Source of the DNA: Streptomyces halobius
GTDB lineage: Bacteria; Actinomycetota; Actinomycetes; Streptomycetales; Streptomycetaceae
Assembly (NCBI RefSeq): GCF_023277745.1
Contig: NZ_CP086322.1
Span: 1,364,001-1,428,000 of the forward strand
Direction of reading: 5' to 3'
DNA length: 64,000 bases
In this document: positions 25,764 to 36,417 of the stretch, one piece after another
How positions within the stretch are numbered: position 1 is the stretch's first letter
How the letters are laid out: each line of letters starts with the position of its first letter
Notes under the pieces: model-generated
Databases searched by the model: none
The model's input: the letters and a program-made list of their open reading frames with translations, nothing else
Told to the model about the DNA's origin: nothing
Translations under genes and position numbers: made by a program

Positions 25764-27071
25764 CTACCTGTCCAGCTTCTGCCGCGCCGTCTCCGGCAGC
25801 GTCAGATAGACACAGAACGACACCAGGCACAGCACGGCGACGTACCAGGGGAACAGCCCGGCGTGCCCGGCCTGTTTGAACCACGTGCCGACATACGGGG
25901 CGGTACCGCCGAAGAGGGCGACGGTGAGGGAGTACGGGAAGCCGATACCCGCGGCCCGCACCCGCGCCGGGAACACCTCTGCGTTCACGGCCGCGGCGAC
26001 CGCCGTGTATCCGGTCAGCAGCACCATGCCCGCGCACTGCACCAGCAGCAGCGAAACAAATGCGTCGGTGACCAGGTGCAGCAGCGGCACCACCAGCACG
26101 GCGAAGCCCAGCGCGAAGCCGAGCAGCAGCGGCTTGCGGCCGATACGGTCCGAGAGCATGCCGCCCAGCGGCTGAAGCAGGGCGAAGAAGGCGAGCGAGA
26201 GGGTGCCGACGATGAGCGAATCGCCCTTGTCGAACCCCACGTTGACCTGCGCGAAAGTGGGCAGGTAGGTGGTCCATGTGTAGTAGGCGAGGGTGCCGCC
26301 CGCCGTGATGCCGCAGATCAGCAGGGACTGGCGGGGGTAGCGGCGCAACGCCTCGAAGAGGCCGGGGCGCGCGGCCGCCTGCTGCTCGTTGCTGCGCGTT
26401 TCCTGCGCACCTCGCCGGACCCACAGCCCGACCAGGCTCAGCAGCGCCCCCACCAGGAACGTCACCCGCCAACCCCACTCCCCCATCTGGCCGTCGCTGA
26501 GCAGCGCCGCGAGCAGCGCCGCCGTCCCGGAGGCCAGCAGCTGGCCGATGGTCGTCGAGACGTACTGGAAGCTGGAGTACAGCCCACGCCGGCCGGGGCC
26601 CGCCGATTCGACGAGGAACGTCGTGGACGCCGCGAACTCGCCGCCCACCGAAAGGCCCTGCACCAGGCGGGCGATGACCAGCACGAGCGGGGCCAGCACT
26701 CCGGCGGTGGCATAGGTGGGGGTGAGCGCGACGAGCAGACTGCCCGCGCCCATCAGCAGGATGGTGAGGGTCAGCGCGGCGCGGCGGCCGCGCCGGTCCG
26801 CGATCGCGCCCATCAGCAAACCGCCGACCGGCCGCATGAAGAAGCCCACCGCGAAGACCGCGAAGGAGGACAGCAGCGGCACCATGGAGTTGCCGGTGCC
26901 CTTGGGGAAGACCTGGTCGGCGAAGTAGACCGCCAGGAACGAGTACGCGTACCAGTCGTACCACTCCACGGCGTTGCCGACCGAGGCGGCGGCCAGCTGC
27001 CGCAGTCGCGATGCCGGCCGGGCGCCGTCGGGCAGCCGGTCCGGTCCGGCCAGGGGTTCCGCACTCGACAT
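25764..27071 (-). CDS. MFS transporter of the metabolite:H+ symporter type
   Basis: 435 residues, 12 predicted membrane segments, from ATG 27071 (GGAGG six bases upstream). Family hallmarks: NAVEWYDWYAYSFLAVYFAD at the start, MGAIADRRGRRAALTLTI in loop 2-3, RLVQGLSVGGEFAAS, and DRIGRKPLLLGFALGFAVL in the second half. Members import organic acids or zwitterions (alpha-ketoglutarate, citrate, shikimate, proline/betaine) with protons. It diverges from lutABC, so uptake of lactate or a related acid is the likely role (inference from context). The 145-base gap to lutA holds both promoters. Confidence 0.88.
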   Translation of the reverse strand: MSSAEPLAGPDRLPDGARPASRLRQLAAASVGNAVEWYDWYAYSFLAVYFADQVFPKGTGNSMVPLLSSFAVFAVGFFMRPVGGLLMGAIADRRGRRAALTLTILLMGAGSLLVALTPTYATAGVLAPLVLVIARLVQGLSVGGEFAASTTFLVESAGPGRRGLYSSFQYVSTTIGQLLASGTAALLAALLSDGQMGEWGWRVTFLVGALLSLVGLWVRRGAQETRSNEQQAAARPGLFEALRRYPRQSLLICGITAGGTLAYYTWTTYLPTFAQVNVGFDKGDSLIVGTLSLAFFALLQPLGGMLSDRIGRKPLLLGFALGFAVLVVPLLHLVTDAFVSLLLVQCAGMVLLTGYTAVAAAVNAEVFPARVRAAGIGFPYSLTVALFGGTAPYVGTWFKQAGHAGLFPWYVAVLCLVSFCVYLTLPETARQKLDR

Positions 27072-27216
27072 GGTCCTCCGCTCCGGTTCTTCTCCTGGGC
27101 CTGCTGCTGGGGCAGGATGATCCAACAGGTGATCATGACCCGGTGAGGTGGCCGGCCGCCAGGGGGTGTCGTCAGACTCCTCCTGGGTCCCGCGGTGGCC
27201 GAAAGGAGATGGCAAC

Positions 27217-28029
27217 GTGCGTGTAGCACTGTTCGTCACCTGCATCAATGACGCGCTGAGGCCACGGACGGGGCGGGCGGTGGTCACCCTCCTGGAACGG
27301 CTCGGGGTGGCGGTCGACTTTCCCGCGGAGCAGACCTGCTGTGGTCAGCCGCAGTTCAACACCGGCTACCGGCATGCGACCGAGCCGCTGGTGCGCCGCT
27401 TCGACCGGGCGTTCCGGGACTACGAATATGTGGTGACCCCGTCCGGATCGTGCACGGCGATGGTGCGTGACAACTACCCGCGGATCGGGGCGAAGGCGGC
27501 GGCGGAGGGGCGCGGCCCGGAGCTCACGGGCATCGCGGCGGCCGCGGTGCCGAAGACGTACGAGCTGACCGAGTTTCTGGTGGATGTGCTGAAGGTGACC
27601 GATGTCGGGGCGTACTACCCGCACACCGTCACCTATCACCCGACCTGTCATGGTCTGCGGATGCTGGGGCTGGGCGACCGTCCCCGGCGGCTTCTGGAGC
27701 AGGTCGAGGGCCTGGAGCTGCGTGAGCTGCCCGGCGCCGAGGAGTGCTGCGGTTTCGGCGGCACCTTCGCGGTGAAGAACCCGGCGGTCTCGGCGGCGAT
27801 GGGCGCCGACAAGGTCCGCAATGTGACGGCGACCGGCGCCGAGGCGGTCTGCACCGTCGACAACTCCTGTCTGCTGCACATCGGCGGCTCCCTCTCCCGG
27901 CAGGGCTCGCCGGTCCGCCCGGTCCATATCGCCGAGATCCTGGCCAGTACGGAGGCAGACGCGCAAGCACCTGTGGAAGCCGACACGAAAGCCCCTGCGG
28001 CATCCGGTACGGAAGGGAGCCCCCGGTGA
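27217..28029 (+). CDS. lutA: Lactate utilization protein A (cysteine-rich CCG-domain Fe-S protein)
   Basis: 270 residues from GTG 27217, chosen because GAAAGGAG lies upstream; an in-frame extension exists but looks non-coding. Two CCG-type cysteine motifs (EQTCCGQPQFNTGY and GAEECCGFGGTFAVKNP) plus PSGSCTAM and HPTCHG bind Fe-S clusters, as in LutA and the GlpC/HdrB family. With LutB and LutC it oxidises L-lactate to pyruvate at the membrane. The last ~25 residues are an acidic, Ala-rich tail. Its stop overlaps the lutB start (GTGA). Confidence 0.93.
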   Translation: MRVALFVTCINDALRPRTGRAVVTLLERLGVAVDFPAEQTCCGQPQFNTGYRHATEPLVRRFDRAFRDYEYVVTPSGSCTAMVRDNYPRIGAKAAAEGRGPELTGIAAAAVPKTYELTEFLVDVLKVTDVGAYYPHTVTYHPTCHGLRMLGLGDRPRRLLEQVEGLELRELPGAEECCGFGGTFAVKNPAVSAAMGADKVRNVTATGAEAVCTVDNSCLLHIGGSLSRQGSPVRPVHIAEILASTEADAQAPVEADTKAPAASGTEGSPR

Positions 28030-29522
28030 GCGTCACGTATCTGGGCATGCCCGCGTTCCCCGAGGCCGCGGCCGCCTCCACCCGTGACCCCCGGCTGCGT
28101 GCCAATCTCACCCACGCCACCCACACCATCCGCGACAAACGGGCCAAGGCCGTCACCGAGTTGGCCGACTGGGGTCGGCTGCGGGCCGCCGGCGCCGCCG
28201 TCAAGGACCGTACGCTGCGCCATCTCGACCACTACCTGGAGCAGTTGGAGGCCGCGGTCACCGACGCGGGCGGGCAGGTCCATTGGGCGGCGGACGCCGT
28301 CGAGGCCAACCGGATCGTCACCCGGCTGGTGCGGGCGACCGGCGAGACGGAGGTCGTCAAGGTCAAGTCGATGGCGACGCAGGAGATCGGACTGAACGAG
28401 GCGCTGGCCGAGGCCGGGATCCATGCGTATGAGACGGATCTCGCCGAGCTGATCGTGCAGCTCGGCGACGATCTGCCGTCGCACATCCTGGTGCCGGCGA
28501 TCCACCGCGACCGCGCCGAGATCCGGGACATCTTCCGCCGGGAGATGGGGCATTGGGGCCGTCCGGCGCCCGAGGGACTGTCCGACTCCCCCGCCGAGCT
28601 GGCCGAGGCCGCCCGGCTGCATCTGCGGGAGAAGTTCCTGTCCGCCAAGGTCGGGATCTCCGGCGCCAACTTCATGGTCGCCGAGTCCGGCACGCTGGTC
28701 GTCGTCGAGTCCGAGGGCAACGGCCGGATGTGCCTGACCCTGCCCGAGACCCTGATCTCCGTCGTCGGCATCGAGAAGGTGGTGCCGACCTGGCGGGATC
28801 TGGAGGTCTTTCTCCAGCTGCTGCCACGCTCGTCGACGGCCGAGCGGATGAACCCGTACACCTCGACCTGGACGGGGACGACGGACGGCGACGGTCCACG
28901 GACCTTCCACCTCGTCCTGCTCGACAACGGGCGGACCGACACCCTGGCCGACACCGTCGGACGGCAGGCGCTGCGCTGTATCCGCTGCTCGGCGTGTCTG
29001 AACGTCTGCCCGGTGTACGAGCGGGCCGGCGGGCATGCCTACGGGTCACCCTATCCCGGCCCGATCGGCGCCATCCTCACTCCTCAACTCCGCGGCGTGG
29101 AAGGCTCGTTGGAGGCTTCGCTGCCCTACGCCTCGTCCCTGTGCGGAGCCTGCTACGAGGTGTGCCCGGTCGCGATCGACATCCCCGAGGTGCTGGTGCA
29201 CCTGCGGGAGCGGGTGGTGGAGGGCGGTCCGGTGACCCGGGGCGGCGTCCGTACCGTCCTCAAGTCGGCCAAGGGGCACGCCGCGGAGCGGGCCGCGATG
29301 CGCGCCGCCGGCTGGGTCTTCGGCCACCCCCGCGCGCTCCGCGCCGGGATGCGCCTGACGTCCCGCACCCGCCGGCTCCATCCACGACGGCTGCCGGGTC
29401 CGGGGCGAGCATGGTCGGACACCCGCGATCTGCCGGCGGTGCCCGCGGAGTCCTTCCGCGACTGGTGGCGGCGCACCCGTGGCACCTCGTCGGGTTCCAA
29501 GCAGCGAGGGGACGGCGAATGA
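28026..29522 (+). CDS. lutB: Lactate utilization protein B (LUD domain plus ferredoxin-like domain)
   Basis: 498 residues from GTG 28026, overlapping the lutA stop by four bases. The LUD domain spans ~60-300 (KVKSMATQEIGLNEALAEAG, GISGANFMVAESGTLVVVES). A two-cluster 4Fe-4S region follows (CIRCSACLNVCPVYERAGGH and SLCGACYEVCPVAIDIPEVL). It is the electron-transfer subunit of the LutABC lactate oxidation system. The C-terminal ~100 residues are basic. Confidence 0.95.
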   Translation: MSVTYLGMPAFPEAAAASTRDPRLRANLTHATHTIRDKRAKAVTELADWGRLRAAGAAVKDRTLRHLDHYLEQLEAAVTDAGGQVHWAADAVEANRIVTRLVRATGETEVVKVKSMATQEIGLNEALAEAGIHAYETDLAELIVQLGDDLPSHILVPAIHRDRAEIRDIFRREMGHWGRPAPEGLSDSPAELAEAARLHLREKFLSAKVGISGANFMVAESGTLVVVESEGNGRMCLTLPETLISVVGIEKVVPTWRDLEVFLQLLPRSSTAERMNPYTSTWTGTTDGDGPRTFHLVLLDNGRTDTLADTVGRQALRCIRCSACLNVCPVYERAGGHAYGSPYPGPIGAILTPQLRGVEGSLEASLPYASSLCGACYEVCPVAIDIPEVLVHLRERVVEGGPVTRGGVRTVLKSAKGHAAERAAMRAAGWVFGHPRALRAGMRLTSRTRRLHPRRLPGPGRAWSDTRDLPAVPAESFRDWWRRTRGTSSGSKQRGDGE

Positions 29523-29666
29523 GCGAGCGAACCGAACGGACCAGGTGCGCGTCTCGCGAGTGCGAGGCCGAGCGAAGCGATGTTTCGGCGTGAGCGAGCG
29601 CAGTGAGCGAACCATTGAAAGGTGCGCGCCCCGCGAGTGCGAGGCCGAGCGAAGCGAGGTTTCGGC
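29520..29666. repeat. Two direct repeats filling the lutB-lutC gap
   Basis: Units of about 71 and 76 bases (29520-29590, 29591-29666) share TGAGCGAGCG at the start and a ~50-base core with GCGAGTGCGAGGCCGAGCGA and GTTTCGGC. The beginning of a third unit (TGAGCGGCCGG) is formed by the lutC start codon. They are rich in [13 protein letters not shown] palindromic pieces, like small dispersed intergenic repeats of streptomycetes. They push lutC 144 bases away from lutB. Confidence 0.75.
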
Positions 29667-30311
29667 ATGAGCGGCCGGGACGTGGTGTTGGCGCGGGTGC
29701 GCCGGGCGTTGCAGGACGTACCGCGCGGTGAAGGGCCAAAGGACCCGCCGGTCCCGCGCGACTATCTGCGGGTGCATGGCTCGCGTACGCCCGCCGAGTC
29801 GGTGAACCTTCTCGCGGAGAATCTCGTGGACTATCGGGCGATCGTGCACCGTTCGGAGCCCGGCGAGCTGGACATGCTGATCATGCGGCTGCTGGCCGAG
29901 CGGGGCGCGGAAACCGTCCTCGTGCCGCCCGGGCTGCCGCCGTCCTGGATGGCGGCCGCCGACCCCGTGCGCATCCACGACCGCGCGGCGTCCACACCAC
30001 GCGAACTCGACGCCGTGGACAGCGTCGTCACCGGCTGCGCGCTGGCCATCGCCGAGACCGGCACCCTCGTCCTGGACGGCGGACACGCTCAGGGGCGGCG
30101 CCGGATCACCCTCGTCCCCGACCACCACATCTGTGTCGTCCGCGTCCCCGAGCAGGTCGTGGACTCGGTGCCGCAGGCGCTGGAGCGGCTGGCCCCGGCA
30201 CGCCCGCTGACCTGGATCTCCGGCCCGTCCGCCACCAGCGATATCGAACTCGGCCGGGTGGAGGGGGTGCATGGGCCGCGCAGGCTGGAAGTGATTCTGC
30301 TGGCGGGGTGA
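29667..30311 (+). CDS. lutC: Lactate utilization protein C (LUD domain)
   Basis: 214 residues from ATG 29667. Single LUD domain: VPPGLPPSWM, ELDAVDSVVTGCALAIAETG, TLVLDGGHAQGRRRITLVPD, HHICVVRVPEQVV, WISGPSATSDIELGRVEGVH. It is the third component of the LutABC complex. It lacks a clear ribosome site of its own: the repeat ends right at its start codon, so expression may depend on coupling through the short frame that crosses the repeats. Confidence 0.92.
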   Translation: MSGRDVVLARVRRALQDVPRGEGPKDPPVPRDYLRVHGSRTPAESVNLLAENLVDYRAIVHRSEPGELDMLIMRLLAERGAETVLVPPGLPPSWMAAADPVRIHDRAASTPRELDAVDSVVTGCALAIAETGTLVLDGGHAQGRRRITLVPDHHICVVRVPEQVVDSVPQALERLAPARPLTWISGPSATSDIELGRVEGVHGPRRLEVILLAG

Positions 30312-33626
<3,315 letters not shown>

Positions 33627-33834
33627 GCCAGGCGCCCGGGAAGCCCCGTCACACCCGGGAAGTCCCGTCACGGGAATGACCCCCCACGCCCCCGCCGCGT
33701 TGTGGCCTGCAAGGGGGGCGCACACCCCCTAAGGATCCATTCGGGACCTTGGGCACGGCGACCGAGACCTTGGGTGCGGCGGCCGCCCCGACCACCGAAC
33801 TGGCCGCCGCGCCCCGACCCTACCCGTCGGTCAC
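33627..33834. other. Gap between convergent genes
   Basis: No gene. It contains direct repeats of CCCGGGAAG(C/T)CCCGTCAC just after the beta-galactosidase stop; no clear terminator hairpin with a T-run is seen. Confidence 0.4.
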
Positions 33835-35745
33835 TTACCGCGTCATCACCTGATCGTCGGCCAGGGTGAGGGATGCGTCACGACCGGCCGGCGGTAGCGC
33901 GGACGCCTCGTGCCCGTCGCCGTCGACACGGCGTACGCCGTCCCCCTCACCCGGCGGCGCCGTGCGCGCATCGCGCCGTACCAATGCCGCATAACGCCCA
34001 TCCGCGGCAAGGAGCTCCTCGTGCGTCCCGCGCTCGGCGATCCGTCCGGCGTCCAGGACCACGATCTGGTCGGCGTCGCGGACCGTGGAGAGGCGGTGCG
34101 CGATGGTGAGTGTGGTGCGGCCCTCGGAGAGCGCGTCGATGGCCTGCTGCACGGCGTGCTCCGTGCGGGTGTCCAGTGCGCTGGTGGCCTCGTCCAGGAC
34201 GAGTACGGGCGGATCGCGCAAGATGGTGCGGGCGATGGCCAGCCGCTGTTTCTCGCCGCCGGAGAAGCGGTAGCCGCGCTCGCCGACCAGGGTGTCGTAG
34301 CCGTCGGGGAGGGCGGCTATGTGGTCGTGGATCTGGGCGGCCTCGGCGGCCCGTCGGATCTCGTCGTCGGTCGCGTCCGGCTTGGCGAAGCGGAGGTTGT
34401 CGGCGACCGAGGCGTGGAAGAGGTAGGTCTCCTGGGAGACCACGCCGACCGAGCGGGCGAGGGTGTCGAAGTCGAGGTCGCGGACGTCCTCGCCGTCGAG
34501 GGTGACCCGGCCCTCGGTCACGTCGTACAGCCGGGGCACCAGATAGCTCAGGGTGCTCTTGCCGCTGCCGGTGGGGCCGACGACGGCGAGGCTGCCGCCG
34601 GCCGGGATGGTCAGGTCGATGTCCCGGAGGGTGTGCGGTGCCTCGGGGTCGTAGCCGAACGTCACGTTCTCGAAGCGGATCTCGCCGCGCGGGGTGTCGA
34701 GACGTACCGGGTCGGCGGGCTCGGTGATGGCGACCGGCAGATCGAGGTACTCGAAGATGCGCTGGAAGAGCGCGAGGGAGGTCTGTATCTGTACGCCGGT
34801 GGACAGCAGCGACACTGTCGGGCGCAGCAGGCCCTGCTGGAGGGTCACAAAGGCGACCAGGGTGCCTATCGAGAAGGTGGGCCCGCCGAGTTGGAGGACC
34901 AGACCGGCCGCCCAGTAGATCAGTGCGGGCATGGCGGCCATGACGATGCCGATGGTGGCCATCCGCCAGCGTCCGGCCATGTTGGCGCGGATCTCCAGGT
35001 CGGCCAGGCGCTCGGACTCGGTGGCGAAGGTGGCGGTCAGGGAGTCGGCGCGGCCCATCGTGCGGCCGAGCAGGATGCCGCTGACCGACAGGGATTCGGT
35101 GACCATCGCGGACATCGACGCCATCTGTTTCTGCCGCTGGGTGGTGATGCGCTTGCGTTCGTTGCCGACGCGGCGGCTGATCCAGACGAAGAGGGGGAGC
35201 AGGAGGAGGGAGACGACGGTCAGCCGCCAGTCGAGGGCGATCATCGCGACGACGGTGGCGACGACGGAGGTCAGGTTGGAGACCAGGGAGGTCGCGGTGG
35301 AGGTGACCGTCGCCTGCATCCCGCCGATGTCGTTGGCGATCCGGGACTGGACCTCGCCGGTGCGGGTGCGGGTGAAGAACGCCAGCGGCATCCGCTGCAG
35401 CTTGGCGTAGACGGCGGTGCGCAGATCGTGCATCACGCGCTGGCCCACGGTCGTGCTCAGCAGGGTCTGCAGTACGCCGAAGACGCTGGTGGTGACGGCG
35501 GTGACGATCATGCCGAGGGCGAGCAGGGTGAGCAGTCCGGTGCGCCGTTCGGGGATCGCCACGTCGAGGATCTCGCGCAGCAGGAACGGGGAGGCGACGG
35601 AGACCAGGGAGGACGCCGCGACCAGGAGGCCGACGAGGGCCAGCCGGCCGCGGTAGGGGTGGAAGAGGCGGAGGATCCGCCGCAGCTGGACCGGCTGTTC
35701 GGGGTCCTTCGGCGGAGGGGTCCATTGGGGTTCGTCGTGGTGCAT
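33835..35745 (-). CDS. ABC exporter, fused membrane and ATPase domains
   Basis: 636 residues. Six membrane segments at ~35-320 (type IV exporter fold, starting [20 protein letters not shown]). The ATPase domain at ~350-590 has Walker [13 protein letters not shown], signature [15 protein letters not shown], Walker [15 protein letters not shown] and switch His in [20 protein letters not shown]. It works as a homo- or heterodimer pumping lipids, peptides or drugs outward. It diverges from a MarR gene across a palindromic operator, so it is probably the repressed efflux pump of that regulator. Confidence 0.92.
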   Translation of the reverse strand: MHHDEPQWTPPPKDPEQPVQLRRILRLFHPYRGRLALVGLLVAASSLVSVASPFLLREILDVAIPERRTGLLTLLALGMIVTAVTTSVFGVLQTLLSTTVGQRVMHDLRTAVYAKLQRMPLAFFTRTRTGEVQSRIANDIGGMQATVTSTATSLVSNLTSVVATVVAMIALDWRLTVVSLLLLPLFVWISRRVGNERKRITTQRQKQMASMSAMVTESLSVSGILLGRTMGRADSLTATFATESERLADLEIRANMAGRWRMATIGIVMAAMPALIYWAAGLVLQLGGPTFSIGTLVAFVTLQQGLLRPTVSLLSTGVQIQTSLALFQRIFEYLDLPVAITEPADPVRLDTPRGEIRFENVTFGYDPEAPHTLRDIDLTIPAGGSLAVVGPTGSGKSTLSYLVPRLYDVTEGRVTLDGEDVRDLDFDTLARSVGVVSQETYLFHASVADNLRFAKPDATDDEIRRAAEAAQIHDHIAALPDGYDTLVGERGYRFSGGEKQRLAIARTILRDPPVLVLDEATSALDTRTEHAVQQAIDALSEGRTTLTIAHRLSTVRDADQIVVLDAGRIAERGTHEELLAADGRYAALVRRDARTAPPGEGDGVRRVDGDGHEASALPPAGRDASLTLADDQVMTR

Positions 35746-35820
35746 GGGCTCCTTCGAGGGGGTGGGGAGGGGCCGGGCGCGGGGCGCCGGGCCACGGAGG
35801 TTCAGGATTCAGGAGCTTAG

Positions 35821-35847
35821 CTCATTGTTACCTATGTTCACAATGAG
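35821..35847. promoter_or_regulatory. Probable MarR operator between the ABC exporter and marR genes
   Basis: A perfect inverted repeat CTCATTGT (35821-35828) ... ACAATGAG (35840-35847) with 11 bases between, in an otherwise GC-rich region. It lies 24 bases upstream of the marR start and 75 upstream of the exporter start. MarR proteins typically bind such palindromes in the gap to the gene they control. Confidence 0.65.
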
Positions 35848-35870
35848 CCGTGTCCTGTTACCCTCGCCCC

Positions 35871-36329
35871 ATGCCCTCCCCCGAGCCGACGGTCAGCACC
35901 GCCAATCTCGCCGAGCAGCTGGTACGGCTGACCCGGCGGATGCACCGCGCACAGAAGCACCACCTGGAGCACCTGGACATCGCCTGCACACCCGCGCAGT
36001 CCCGGCTGCTGCGGATCGTCGGCCACTACCGCGACACCCCGCCACGGATGGCGGATATCGCCGAGCGGCTGGAGGTGGTGCCGCGCGCGGTGACGACACT
36101 GGTGGACGCGCTGGAGGCGAACGGCGCGGTGCGCAGGGTGCCCGATCCGGCCAACCGGCGGGTGGTACGGATCGAGCTCACCGACACCGGCCGGTCCACA
36201 CTCCGCGCACTGCGCAGCGCGCGCCGGGCCGCCGCAGAGGACATCCTGGCTCCACTGACCGCCGAACAGCGCGAGGTGCTCGGCGGTCTGCTGTCCACCC
36301 TGGTCGACGAGCCGGGTCCGCAGCACTGA
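35871..36329 (+). CDS. MarR-family transcriptional regulator
   Basis: 152 residues from ATG 35871. Winged helix-turn-helix core: TPAQSRLLRIVGHYRDTPPR, MADIAERLEVVPRAVTTLVD, with wing VPDPANRRVVRIELTDTGRS. It probably represses the divergent ABC exporter and itself through the palindrome at 35821-35847, with release by a small-molecule ligand (family knowledge plus context). Confidence 0.92.
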   Translation: MPSPEPTVSTANLAEQLVRLTRRMHRAQKHHLEHLDIACTPAQSRLLRIVGHYRDTPPRMADIAERLEVVPRAVTTLVDALEANGAVRRVPDPANRRVVRIELTDTGRSTLRALRSARRAAAEDILAPLTAEQREVLGGLLSTLVDEPGPQH

Positions 36330-36417
36330 GCCTGCGCCGTCCGGCCACCGGGCAGGGTGGGGACAGTCGTTGCCGGTCCGTTGAACCGGCGCCGAGCCGA
36401 CCGGAGGAGTGGCCGAT

